A stretch of DNA of 64,000 nt. It comes from Marinobacter adhaerens HP15 (GTDB lineage Bacteria > Pseudomonadota > Gammaproteobacteria > Pseudomonadales > Oleiphilaceae). The stretch's first letter is position 1. Every line of letters begins with the position of its first letter. The DNA lies in assembly GCF_000166295.1 (NCBI RefSeq), contig NC_017506.1, positions 1,364,001-1,428,000 of the forward strand, given 5' to 3'. Below, piece by piece: positions 40,541-48,059 of the stretch. The position numbers and the translations under genes are program-made. Below the pieces are notes generated by a model that was not told the origin of the DNA, made no database searches, and worked only from the letters and a program-made list of their open reading frames with translations.

Positions 40541-40888
40541 ATGAGTGACCTGAAAGCACACAGCTGTGAAGCCTGCAGCCCGAACGCAAGCAAGGCGACC
40601 GAGGAAGAAAAGCAGCAGCTGCATAAAGAGGTTCCAGACTGGGAAATTCTGGAAATTGACGGGGAAGAACAGCTTCATAAGGTCTACAAACTTAAAAACT
40701 TTGTGAAGGCCCTGGAACTCACCAACAAAATTGGCGAACTTGCCGAAGAAGAAGACCATCACCCCGTGGTTGTTCTGGAGTACGGCAAAGTTGCAGTGAG
40801 CTGGTGGAGCCACGAAATCGGCGGTCTGCACAAGAACGACTTTATCCTGGCAGCGAGAACCGACGCTGCTTTCAACGACATGCAATAA
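40541..40888 (+). CDS. Pterin-4a-carbinolamine dehydratase family protein
   Basis: This small cytosolic enzyme dehydrates 4a-hydroxytetrahydrobiopterin during aromatic amino-acid hydroxylation; homologues can be a transcription coactivator. The 115-residue protein starts at ATG 40541, with GGAGG just before it. The active-site motif is EEEDHHPVVVLEYGKVAVSWWSH, with the family's two adjacent His and the downstream His and Asp (LHKND). It is divergent from imuA with the LexA box between them. The gene symbol phhB is common for such proteins; no phenylalanine hydroxylase gene is in this window. Confidence 0.88.
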   Translation: MSDLKAHSCEACSPNASKATEEEKQQLHKEVPDWEILEIDGEEQLHKVYKLKNFVKALELTNKIGELAEEEDHHPVVVLEYGKVAVSWWSHEIGGLHKNDFILAARTDAAFNDMQ

Positions 40889-40950
40889 TCCCAATCGCGG
40901 CGGAACCCGGCTTCCGCCGCGCTCCTTCCGGACCGGAGACCACCAGACGA

Positions 40951-41226
40951 ATGGTTGAAAACCGCACCGATAACCCCCTGACCCTGAAGCTCGGCAGGGA
41001 AGAGCTCATCATCCGGCGCCGCTACGAAGTGGTCAGCATCATCAACGACTTTTTCATCGCCATCTGGTTTCTGGTGGGGAGCATCCTGTTCCTCTTCCCG
41101 GAATACGAGAAAGCGGCCATCTGGCTGTTTATCATTGGCAGCTTCCAGTTCCTGATCCGCCCCACCATCCGGCTTATCAGCCACATTCACGTTAAGCGAA
41201 TTCCAGCCAGTAACTGGGAGAGTTAG
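40951..41226 (+). CDS. YrhK family membrane protein
   Basis: This is a 91-residue inner-membrane protein with a YrhK-like domain. ATG 40951 is chosen because GGAG precedes it and because the frame before it is not hydrophobic. After REELIIRRRYEVVSIINDFF come two membrane helices (IAIWFLVGSILFLF and AAIWLFIIGSFQFLIRPTI) and a short basic tail (LISHIHVKR). The function is not established. It is followed by the integron-like region. Confidence 0.85.
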   Translation: MVENRTDNPLTLKLGREELIIRRRYEVVSIINDFFIAIWFLVGSILFLFPEYEKAAIWLFIIGSFQFLIRPTIRLISHIHVKRIPASNWES

Positions 41227-41557
41227 AAGCCTTCGTCAACCGGGCTGCGCACCCCAAAAACAGTTCAGGAGTTTGACGACGAATTTGTCGCTGCCGCACA
41301 ACTCCAACAATCACATGAGAAATGACGGTAACTATCTGATAGGTTTGAGAAGTTAGAAAAGGAAAGGCGGAGTTATACGGCTATGGCGGGAGCCGGAGTG
41401 ACTCAGGGGAGGGCGTATAACTCCGACGGTAACCGTGGTAAATGATGCTCAAGAAATTGTTTTTAATAGAGAAGTTTGTTTTTCTTGAGCGCGTTTGAAT
41501 GGAGTTTTACGAACGCGTTCGTATAATTAGCTGTTAAGTGTTTTCAGGGAGGAAACT
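41227..41557. other. 331-bp gene-free region with several palindromes
   Basis: This gap before the DUF3291 gene holds a 12-bp perfect inverted repeat (41368-41379 / 41414-41425), a second 10-bp perfect one (41447-41456 / 41481-41490) and the palindrome ACGAACGCGTTCGT (41509-41522). A -10-like TATAAT at 41522-41527 is the best candidate promoter for the first cassette gene. No protein-coding gene is supported. Confidence 0.55.
41372..41539. other. Possible gene-free integron cassette / attC-like site
   Basis: GTTATAC at 41372-41378 could be a cassette start, and GTATAAC at 41415-41421 is its exact reverse complement, as R'' should be. The element would close at GTTAAGT (41533-41539), with an inner stem GCTCAAGAAA/TTTCTTGAGC. 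A gene-free cassette of this size is unusual, so this is a tentative reading; a simple operator palindrome is the alternative. Confidence 0.3.
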
Positions 41558-42055
41558 GTGAGTAAGTATCAGATTGCCCAGCTCAACATTGCCACACTAA
41601 TGGCTCCAATCGATTCGCCTCAGCTTTCAGATTTCGTCGCGAATTTGGACAGGATCAACGCGTTGGCTGAGGACTCCCCTGGTTTCGTCTGGCGCTTGCA
41701 AACAGACGAAGGTGATGCCACCGGCATTGATTATTTCGGCTCCGATAAGATCGTAAATCTTTCTCTCTGGGACTCAGTTGAGGCTTTGCATAATTACGTG
41801 TATCGGTCTGCCCACGTCGAGATCATGCGACGCAAGAAAGAGTGGTTCCTCAAAATGGGAGAGGCATACATGGTTCTTTGGTGGGTGCCTGCCGGTCACA
41901 TTCCCTCAGTCGACGAAGCGGCGCAAAAGCTGAACATCTTGCGAGAGCACGGACCAACCGCCGAGGCTTTCACGTTCAAAAAAGCGTTCCCGGCTCCCAG
42001 TGAATTGGCCAGTGTGCCGACCGATACTTTGGATGGTGAATGTCCAGCCACTTAA
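41558..42055 (+). CDS. DUF3291 domain-containing protein (cassette gene)
   Basis: This 165-residue soluble protein starts at GTG 41558 with GGGAGGAAACT before it. It has IAQLNIATLMAPIDSPQLSDFVANLDRIN, GFVWRLQTDEGDATG, NLSLWDSVEALHNYVYRSAHVEIMRRKKEWF and YMVLWWVPAGHIPSVDEAAQKL, which fits the DUF3291 family (a ferredoxin-like fold in the monooxygenase-like dimeric alpha/beta-barrel group). No cofactor or catalytic residue is evident. The stop codon lies in the R'' box ACTTAAC, so it is the first gene of the cassette array. Confidence 0.75.
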   Translation: MSKYQIAQLNIATLMAPIDSPQLSDFVANLDRINALAEDSPGFVWRLQTDEGDATGIDYFGSDKIVNLSLWDSVEALHNYVYRSAHVEIMRRKKEWFLKMGEAYMVLWWVPAGHIPSVDEAAQKLNILREHGPTAEAFTFKKAFPAPSELASVPTDTLDGECPAT

Positions 42056-42134
42056 CAAATCAATTAAGTTTGTTGCGGCCTACGGCCTCCACCGGACGGC
42101 CCTGTCGGGCCGCCGCTTTTTTTCGGCGTTATGT
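42050..42134 (+). other. attC-like recombination site 1
   Basis: R'' ACTTAAC (42050-42056), a GC-rich folded middle with GCGGCC and GGCCGC arms, and R' GTTATGT (42128-42134). Cassette 1 begins with GTTAAGT, the exact complement of its R''. Confidence 0.7.
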
Positions 42135-42143
42135 GGCTACTGA

Positions 42144-42471
42144 ATGAGCATTGAGATCGTTCTTGCAATATCAGCCTCCCTCTTGATCCTTCCGGTTTTG
42201 ATCACCCGCTGGCTATGGTTTTGGGTTTTCTCGTTGGTATTGGGGCTCCCGATGATTGGAGTTTGGGCGGTGTATTTTTACCAAACATCGCAGCCTGAAT
42301 ACTCTGGTTCTCCACAGGAGTTTTTTCGGCATTCTCATAATGGTGCTGATCTCAGGATCCTTAGCATTGGGAATGTTCCTGCGGTACATTCGGTGGGTAA
42401 TTGGAATTAAAGTACACGAAATTAAGACCGCAAAGGCGTTGGACTCCGGCGGCTCAGGGAGCAACACATAA
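42144..42471 (+). pseudogene. Small membrane protein cassette gene, frame broken near 42321
   Basis: ATG 42144 starts 16 bp after the cassette core. The first frame encodes two membrane helices (VLAISASLLILPVLITRW and FWVFSLVLGLPMIGVWAVYF) and a Ser/Gly/Pro segment ending EFF. After TTTTTTCGG (about 42322-42330) the plausible continuation is in another frame and gives a third helix (GILIMVLISGSLALGMF), then a basic tail and stop codon inside R'' ACATAAC. With one T fewer in the run, one continuous protein of about 108 residues results. No family is recognised. It may be a true pseudogene or a sequencing error. Confidence 0.6.
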
Positions 42472-42552
42472 CCAACTGTTGTAGTTCGTTCCCGGCCTGG
42501 CGGGCGTCTACCGGGCGCCCTAGTCGGGTGCCGTTTAATATTGGCATTAACT
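42466..42552 (+). other. attC-like recombination site 2
   Basis: R'' ACATAAC (42466-42472) is the exact complement of the GTTATGT that begins cassette 2. A GC-rich hairpin-forming middle (GGGCG/CGCCC) follows, and the core ATTAACT is at 42546-42552. Confidence 0.65.
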
Positions 42553-42572
42553 GTCACTGAAAAGGAGTTCAC

Positions 42573-42938
42573 ATGGGCTATCAGGCGATTAATTTTAAAA
42601 ACAAGCTCGGCCTCTTCGATGAGCAATGGTCACCGAAGGTCATCGCTGAGATGAATGACTATCAGTTTAAAGTCGTTAAAATCCAGGGCGAGTTTGTGTG
42701 GCACGATCACAAAGACACAGACGAGACTTTTATAGTCCTTGAGGGCAGCCTCAGAATCAATTTCAGAGACGGGCATGTGGACCTATCTGAAGGCGAAATG
42801 TACGTGGTCCAGAAGGGCGTTGAACACAAGCCTTTTGCGGAACATGAGGCAAAGGTTCTACTTATCGAGCCACGTGGAGTCGTGAACACTGGCGACGAAA
42901 CTGGTACCCAGACGGCAGAGAATGACGTTTGGATCTAA
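42573..42938 (+). CDS. Cupin domain-containing protein (cassette gene)
   Basis: This 121-residue soluble protein has AAGGAG and 6 bases before ATG 42573. Its single cupin barrel carries [16 protein letters not shown] (metal-binding His pair and Glu) and a second motif near [21 protein letters not shown], with a further His. Such proteins are often small isomerases, sugar-binding or unknown; no substrate can be named. It lies inside the cassette array with a 27-bp leader after its core and a stop 3 bp before the R'' of site 3. Confidence 0.8.
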   Translation: MGYQAINFKNKLGLFDEQWSPKVIAEMNDYQFKVVKIQGEFVWHDHKDTDETFIVLEGSLRINFRDGHVDLSEGEMYVVQKGVEHKPFAEHEAKVLLIEPRGVVNTGDETGTQTAENDVWI

Positions 42939-42941
42939 ATT

Positions 42942-43052
42942 GGTAAACACAAAGTCATCAAGTTCGTTCCTGGCCGAAGGCCCTTCAACGGACGTGCATT
43001 ACATTGCGACTTCGGCTCCATTACATGGGCGCGCATTCTGCAAGCGTTAGTT
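42942..43052 (+). other. attC-like recombination site 3
   Basis: GGTAAAC (42942-42948) opposite GTTAGTT (43046-43052), preceded by CAAGC, the usual end of an R' box (AAGCGTTAG). The middle has GGCCGAAGGCC and other short arms. R'' matches its cassette start at only 5 of 7 positions, so it is degenerate. Confidence 0.55.
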
Positions 43053-43075
43053 ACCAAAGGAAATCGAGCATTGTG

Positions 43076-43141
43076 ATGTCGAAACTTATCCTCTTTGCCA
43101 TAAGTGTAGAATCGAGAAAATCTGCTAAAAATTGGCTTTAA
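43076..43141 (+). CDS. Possible 21-codon micro-ORF in a very short cassette
   Basis: ATG 43076 to TAA 43141 would encode 21 residues (starts MSKLILFAISVE). AAAGGA lies about 14 bases upstream. It fills the roughly 148-bp cassette between cores at 43046 and 43194 and, like the other array genes, ends at the attC. Coding potential cannot be judged from so short a frame; it may be a decayed cassette remnant. Confidence 0.25.
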   Translation: MSKLILFAISVESRKSAKNWL

Positions 43142-43200
43142 TGCGACCGATTTTCGGCCCCTTCGCGGCGCCAAATCGGAGTTTGAGCCAGGCATTAGCT
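43136..43200 (+). other. attC-like recombination site 4
   Basis: TTTAATGC (43138-43145) can pair with GCATTAGC (43192-43199), with an inner stem CCGATTT/AAATCGG. The core ATTAGCT lies at 43194-43200. It is a short, degenerate site. Confidence 0.5.
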
Positions 43201-43228
43201 GCAACTAGAAGGGAATCAGAGAAGAATA

Positions 43229-43609
43229 ATGGGAACAGAGTTTTATATAACCCTCTTGGCTGTCGGGTTGGGGATTATCGCTCTACTATGGTTGCCGGTC
43301 TTATGGGCCTACATTTATGCGCGATGGCAAGGCATTTCTGAACCGGTACGATTTGCGTTTTATAGTGGTTGTGTCACGTATGGCATTCCGATGCTCGTTG
43401 GAGCAATAACTGTGATACCTCTGCTGCTGGTGCTGGCCAAGGTTGCACCTCAGCAATGTTTTGATGCTCCGGGCAGTTGGGTTTGTGCAACCTATGATTC
43501 TATCGACGATTGGTTGGAGACAATTGCAACGTTGATGACCATTGTGATTGCCATCTTTTGCCCGGCTTATTTTAACCGGCATGTTTGGTCAAGGAGTGAA
43601 GGTAGTTAA
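43229..43609 (+). CDS. Small inner-membrane protein of unknown function (cassette gene)
   Basis: This 126-residue protein starts at ATG 43229, 35 bp after its cassette core. Four membrane helices are visible: FYITLLAVGLGIIALLWLPV, GCVTYGIPMLVGAITVIPLL, a segment near LLVLAKVA, and IATLMTIVIAIFCPAYF. Cys residues lie at CVTY, CFDAPGSWVC and CPAYF. I do not recognise a family. The stop codon is inside the R'' box of site 5, as in cassettes 1 and 2. Confidence 0.65.
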   Translation: MGTEFYITLLAVGLGIIALLWLPVLWAYIYARWQGISEPVRFAFYSGCVTYGIPMLVGAITVIPLLLVLAKVAPQQCFDAPGSWVCATYDSIDDWLETIATLMTIVIAIFCPAYFNRHVWSRSEGS

Positions 43610-43693
43610 ACAGTCGATCAACCGGACACGAAAAGCATACCGCTTGTGCTTCCCTCCGCTGGTGTTCCGGTAGCGGTTACCTTGGCATTATCT
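43605..43693 (+). other. attC-like recombination site 5
   Basis: GTTAAAC (43605-43611), an inner stem CCGGACAC/GTGTTCCGG, and the core ATTATCT (43687-43693). The fit to its cassette start is imperfect. Confidence 0.55.
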
Positions 43694-43739
43694 GTAAATA
43701 CGAGCTGTTCTTAGTCGGTCTCCATAGGATTCCCAAGCC

Positions 43740-44276
43740 ATGAAATTCTCGAAGTATAGCCAGTCTGATCGTCAGGAAATCGAGGCCCTGTTTACCCGGA
43801 CATTCTCTGATTCAGAAGGTGAGTCCGAGGGAAAGCTGATTGGGCATCTGGTGCATGAGTTGATGAATGGGGCCGAAACCGATGACATTTTCGGGTTCAT
43901 CGCTACCGAGCAAGGGCAGATAGTCGGCTGTACCTTTTTCACGAGATTGTCGTTCGGCTCCCGCGTAAACGCTTTCATGTTGTCACCGGTAGCCGTTGAT
44001 ATAGACCATCAGGGGAAAGGCGTTGGTCAAAAACTGATTAACTTTGGCATTGACCACTTGCGTGAACGGGGTGTCGAACTCATTTTTACCTACGGTGATC
44101 CGAACTACTATTCAAAAGTGGGTTTCGAGCACGTACCTCAAGAGGTTGCGGAAGCGCCATTTAAATTAACCCATCCAGAGGGGTGGCTGGGGCAGTCGTT
44201 GGATGGCGGCAGTATTAAGCTCCCACTGGGGCAGGCGTGTTGCGTTGAGGCATTCAACGATCCTCAATATTGGTAG
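43740..44276 (+). CDS. GNAT family N-acetyltransferase (last cassette gene)
   Basis: This 178-residue cytosolic acetyl-CoA-dependent transferase resembles the YhbS type. MKFSKYSQSDRQEIEALFTRTF starts the fold. The acetyl-CoA loop is DHQGKGVGQKLINFGIDHL (Q/RxxGxG/A), followed by GDPNYYSKVGFEHV. The substrate is unknown. ATG 43740 is 53 bp after the last core. The gene overlaps the converging aspartoacylase-like gene by 13 bp and is not followed by an attC, so the array may be cut off here. Confidence 0.85.
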   Translation: MKFSKYSQSDRQEIEALFTRTFSDSEGESEGKLIGHLVHELMNGAETDDIFGFIATEQGQIVGCTFFTRLSFGSRVNAFMLSPVAVDIDHQGKGVGQKLINFGIDHLRERGVELIFTYGDPNYYSKVGFEHVPQEVAEAPFKLTHPEGWLGQSLDGGSIKLPLGQACCVEAFNDPQYW

Positions 44277-45409
44277 ATCCATCGACCGCACCGAGAATCA
44301 CATATCAATTCGCGTAAGACGGAAGTCCGTGACGAGCCGCCGCTTCGCTTGGCGTCAAAAAATGGCTCCCCCGTTGCCTTGACCGCATAAAACAGGCAGT
44401 CACTCTTCGCAATAACCGGGTTGGTGGTAATCATAAAGGTCCTGAGGGCCTGGGCGGGGTAGATCTTCCCATCCCTGACCTGAAGTACCTGTGTCATGTT
44501 CTCTTTTCGGTTGTGGCCGATCGCGGTGAGTATGCCGAGGCCTTTTTTGCCAACCCACCCCAGGGGCTCATCCGGAGACACGATTCCGAAATTACGATGT
44601 TCAATGTCGGGGGGGAAGGTCAGGTCGGCGTGGCCGGTGGGCTCGAGGCGGTATTCTATGGTTGCTTCAGGCGCCAGTTCCACCCGGATCGGATTGCGCA
44701 GTACGGTGACGTCCCAGTCCGCTTTTTCCAGTGACAACACATCTGGCCTTGAGCAATACCGGACGAGTCCCTCATAGGCCAGTTCATGTGCCTGTTCGTC
44801 CTGGGAACCACCACACTCGATGGTTACTGTGGGCACCTCCTGCTCGGAATATTCCATCAGCGCCCCCAGGCGTAGATCCGTTATGATCAGGCGGTCGGTA
44901 AAGAGCGATGTCAGTGCCTGATGCGCCGCGTCATTGGTGATGGACACGGCGAACGCAGGGCCTGAACCTGAGGTGTTGTGAACATCCAGCAGGCATTCGG
45001 GCTTCGCGTTATGGAGCTCTACCAGCATGGCCCTGGCAATCGCCCCTTCTTCTCCCTCGAACGGTTCCTTGAAACATCGGTTGAGGTCACGTCCGTCAGG
45101 AAGCTGTCGCCATGAGAGTGTGGGAGGAATCTTCGCAGGGTAGATACCGCCCAGAAGAAACAGCATGTTAACTGCCGGGGTGTGCTGTTCGAGCAGCCAT
45201 CGATGAAGCGCAAGCAGGCCAGAAGGCTCATTGCCGTGAAGCAGCGTTGCCATGGCTCGGGTCCGGGAGCGATCACGACCAGCAACACGAATAATCGTGG
45301 GCTTTTGTAGCTGGTCCAACCACTCAAGGGCGGAGCGGCCCAGGGTCCGGGGGGAGGGATCATTCAAATAATCGAGGACGTTCGAGTTACTCACGGCGAC
45401 AATGTCCAT
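44264..45409 (-). CDS. Succinylglutamate desuccinylase/aspartoacylase family protein
   Basis: This 381-residue zinc amidase is of the M14-like AstE/AspA group. Zinc-site motifs are LLHGNEPSG (about residues 56-64) and DVHNTSGSG (about 142-150), with GGIYPAKIP and YSEQEVPTVTIECGG (catalytic Glu region). It overlaps the GCS2-like ligase by 19 bp and reads after it, so the two are translationally coupled. The last codons (RWIYQY) lie on the antisense side of the GNAT gene; the true C-terminus may have been replaced when the cassettes arrived. The substrate is unknown. Confidence 0.82.
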   Translation of the reverse strand: MDIVAVSNSNVLDYLNDPSPRTLGRSALEWLDQLQKPTIIRVAGRDRSRTRAMATLLHGNEPSGLLALHRWLLEQHTPAVNMLFLLGGIYPAKIPPTLSWRQLPDGRDLNRCFKEPFEGEEGAIARAMLVELHNAKPECLLDVHNTSGSGPAFAVSITNDAAHQALTSLFTDRLIITDLRLGALMEYSEQEVPTVTIECGGSQDEQAHELAYEGLVRYCSRPDVLSLEKADWDVTVLRNPIRVELAPEATIEYRLEPTGHADLTFPPDIEHRNFGIVSPDEPLGWVGKKGLGILTAIGHNRKENMTQVLQVRDGKIYPAQALRTFMITTNPVIAKSDCLFYAVKATGEPFFDAKRSGGSSRTSVLRELICDSRCGRWIYQY

Positions 45410-46875
45410 TCATGGAGCGGCGTATTTGTCTTCTGGTTGGCTATGTACAGGGAGAGCATGGTCTGGAAGGCCTCATCGGGGCTCAGGGATTTGAACAGGG
45501 ATTCGGTGATTTGGCGTTGCCACCGGGCGCCCGACATGGCGGTTTCAATGCGGCCTTCGATAATTCCCAGCAAGCGGTGAATTTCTGACTCGTCCACGGC
45601 TGTTTGTGCCAGTGCGTCCCGGGCGCGGGGTAGCAGATCCCGGGCCACGGTTAACAGGGGCGTATCCTGCAACTGAACCTGATTCTTGTGTGGCCATATG
45701 ATTTCTGCGCCAACGCCATATTTCGCGGCGCGGTAGAAGTTGTGCTCCGTGTAATGGAAGGGAAGTATCGACGTCAGATGATGAATATCATCAAGGACTG
45801 CCAGCGCAGCGCCAATTATGAACAGCCCGTTCGCACACATATCAGCAGCCGTAGGGCCTGCGGGCATTGAGCGAATCTCGATGCGCAGGTGGCCGCCTTC
45901 GGTATGGTCGTAGATGGCACGGTTCCAGGGCCAGGTGGTTCCCTGGTGCAGTCGCAGTTCAGCCAGTTTCGGCACATCACCGCGATCAATCACCGCCATC
46001 GGGTCTTCCTCCGACATCAGTGGAATGATGGGCGGATAGAGCGATGCCGAGGCGGCAAAGAGTTCCCAGGCGCTGCGTGTCCAGCCATTGCCGTAGTATA
46101 CCCGTGGCGGATGGCGCCAGGTTTTATGGTTGGGCGATCGGCTGTCGATGGATTGCTTGAACAGGGCAATGCGGGTTTCGTCCCACAGGTGGTGGCCAAA
46201 CAGGCTGGGTGAGTTGCTGGCCAGAGCGAGGACAACCGGCGTGACCAGTTGGACCGCATTGAAGTAATCGGCAAAACGGTGTGCGGGCACCCGCCAGTGA
46301 AGCTGGAAGGAGGTGTTTGCTCCTTCCATGTAGACGTCGTCAGCTTCCAGATTGATAACGTCGTTGCCACCAATATGGATGCTGAATGGCTCTCCCCGTT
46401 GCTGGATCAGCGCTTTGGATAACGCATGATAGCGGGGCTCGTCTGTCATTGCCTTCGCACCCATATCAGACTGGCGAAGCGTGGGCAGAATGCCGATCGG
46501 CACCAGTTCTCCATCCAGTGATGCGGCGTGCTGGTTGATCCGTTGGATCGCAGAGAGCAACTCCTGCTCTGTTCTGGCGAAGGGAGAGCCCTTGAAAGCC
46601 TGGGGGCTGAGATTGTATTCGAGATTGAAGCGGTTAAGCTCAACCGTCAGTTGAGGGTCCTGAACGCGGGCGGCGATTTCCGTGTTGATGGGTTGAACGC
46701 GCAGGTCCGGGTTTACGATGTAGAACTCTACCTCCGCTCCGATAGAGCTTGCGCCTTCGCCAAAGCCGGGCCGGTTCAGAAGACGAGTAAGTGCTTTAAG
46801 ATCCGTCCTGACCTTGGCGGCAAAACGTTCAAACTCTTCCGGCGCAAACTCTGTTGTCTTGATCGACAGTCCCAC
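45391..46875 (-). CDS. Glutamate-cysteine ligase family protein (GCS2-like)
   Basis: The 494-residue protein belongs to the carboxylate-amine/GCS2 ligase family. It has GAEVEFYIVNPDLRV near the N-terminus (Glu residues for Mg-ATP), RFNLEYNLSPQAF, EGANTSFQLHWRVP, LASNSPSLFGHHLWDETRIALF and HLRIEIRSMPAGPTAADMCAN. Family members join amino acids through gamma-glutamyl bonds, but true glutathione synthesis cannot be claimed. The overlap with an aspartoacylase-like amidase suggests a make-and-trim pair acting on a small amide. Confidence 0.8.
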   Translation of the reverse strand: MGLSIKTTEFAPEEFERFAAKVRTDLKALTRLLNRPGFGEGASSIGAEVEFYIVNPDLRVQPINTEIAARVQDPQLTVELNRFNLEYNLSPQAFKGSPFARTEQELLSAIQRINQHAASLDGELVPIGILPTLRQSDMGAKAMTDEPRYHALSKALIQQRGEPFSIHIGGNDVINLEADDVYMEGANTSFQLHWRVPAHRFADYFNAVQLVTPVVLALASNSPSLFGHHLWDETRIALFKQSIDSRSPNHKTWRHPPRVYYGNGWTRSAWELFAASASLYPPIIPLMSEEDPMAVIDRGDVPKLAELRLHQGTTWPWNRAIYDHTEGGHLRIEIRSMPAGPTAADMCANGLFIIGAALAVLDDIHHLTSILPFHYTEHNFYRAAKYGVGAEIIWPHKNQVQLQDTPLLTVARDLLPRARDALAQTAVDESEIHRLLGIIEGRIETAMSGARWQRQITESLFKSLSPDEAFQTMLSLYIANQKTNTPLHEWTLSP

Positions 46876-46944
46876 GTCAACGTCATCCTCGCACCCACTT
46901 ATCTTGATAGTAGTGGAAGATGTGCGCCAACGTTAACTGCCGAG

Positions 46945-47817
46945 TCAGTGCCGGTTGAGAAACTCAAACACCGACGCAAAATCCTTGCGGCCCCAGCCAC
47001 TACTGCTGGCACTGCCGTAGACTTCTTTGGCCAGGTTGGCCAGATACAGCGGCTGACCCACTTCGTAGGCCGTTTGCTCCAACAAGTGCAGGTCCTTGTG
47101 CATCAGCTCGAGCGGGAACTGGGCGTCAAAGTCCCCATTGCGGATCAGCTCGGCCTTGCCGCCGATAAAGGGCGGAGTCACAGGTAAGTTTGGCAGTGTG
47201 TCCATCAGGAAATCTCTTGAGAACCCCAGTTTCTCGCCCAACAAAGTGGTCTCGGCAAAGGCGAGCATGGACTGCGCCAGCATGGCATTCACCAGCATTT
47301 TGAAGGCGGTTCCGCGACCGACCTGGCCCACGTGCACAATTTTCTTGCCCATGGTTTGAAGGAGCGGCTCTACCGATTGAAAGTCCTCGTCGTCGGCGCC
47401 AACCAGGAAGGTCAGTTCGCCGCTTGCAGCCGGCTCACGGGTGCCGGCAACCGGGGCATCCATGAACCGAATGCCTTGAGCTCTGGCGACTTCTCCGGCG
47501 TACTCGGTGAACGATGGGTTCACAGTGGAGCAATCCACCCAGAGGGCATTCTCCGCCATGGCGCTGACAAATCCATCCTCGCCGAGGGCCATGTCCTGAA
47601 CAACGGGAGGAGAGGCGAGCATTGAGAAGACCACATCCGCCTGCCGAACGGCGTCGGCCGCCGAATCGGCGACTTTTGCGCCTTTATCTTTCAGAGATTT
47701 TTCGGCTTCAGTCGATCGGTTGAAGACGATCAGGTTGACGTCGCCCTTGTCCAGAAGGTTCGCTGCCATACGCGAACCCATGATGCCAAGTCCGATAAAA
47801 GCTAATGTTTGCGTCAT
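46945..47817 (-). CDS. NAD(P)-dependent 3-hydroxyisobutyrate dehydrogenase family oxidoreductase
   Basis: This 290-residue beta-hydroxyacid dehydrogenase has an N-terminal nucleotide loop FIGLGIMGSRMAANLLDKG, the substrate signature DAPVAGTREPAASGELTFLVGAD, and the catalytic Lys region GRGTAFKMLVNAMLAQ. Members oxidise 3-hydroxyisobutyrate, tartronate semialdehyde or gamma-hydroxybutyrate-type substrates; the exact one is unknown. It is a single gene between the GCS2 pair and the sulfate importer. Confidence 0.9.
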   Translation of the reverse strand: MTQTLAFIGLGIMGSRMAANLLDKGDVNLIVFNRSTEAEKSLKDKGAKVADSAADAVRQADVVFSMLASPPVVQDMALGEDGFVSAMAENALWVDCSTVNPSFTEYAGEVARAQGIRFMDAPVAGTREPAASGELTFLVGADDEDFQSVEPLLQTMGKKIVHVGQVGRGTAFKMLVNAMLAQSMLAFAETTLLGEKLGFSRDFLMDTLPNLPVTPPFIGGKAELIRNGDFDAQFPLELMHKDLHLLEQTAYEVGQPLYLANLAKEVYGSASSSGWGRKDFASVFEFLNRH

Positions 47818-48059
47818 CTGTGTCTGCTCCGGTTAATGCATACCCAGGCTCTATTCTCTTTACCTGTGGTCGTGATGGTTCAATTCAAGGCTGGTTACTC
47901 CCAGGCGTTATAACCAAACGCTTTTAAACCAGTCGGAAATTATCTAGTCAGGGCATTGTTGTTCATAGACTCCTACCTTATCTTTGCGTTCTAAGAAAGC
48001 GCCGACCTATTCCTCTGGCGTATATAAAGATTCCGAGTTAACTGGGAGCTCTGCCGACT

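Larger units (their letters stand above)
41533..44276 (+). mobile_element. Integron gene-cassette array without integrase in view (CALIN-like)
   Basis: Six genes in one direction with short leaders (about 15-55 bp from core to start codon) are separated by putative attC sites. Cores on the plus strand are GTTAAGT (41533), GTTATGT (42128), ATTAACT (42546), GTTAGTT (43046), ATTAGCT (43194) and ATTATCT (43687). The R'' boxes of cassettes 1 and 2 are exact reverse complements of those cassettes' own starts. Stop codons of cassettes 1, 2 and 5 fall inside R''. Later sites are degenerate. No intI gene or 3' attC is seen in the window. Bounds are the first core and the end of the last gene. Confidence 0.7.

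Noticed and set aside
41200..44300. An integrase gene (intI) next to the cassette array
   Set aside because: No tyrosine-recombinase-like frame with RHRY residues is found nearby; it may be elsewhere in the genome.
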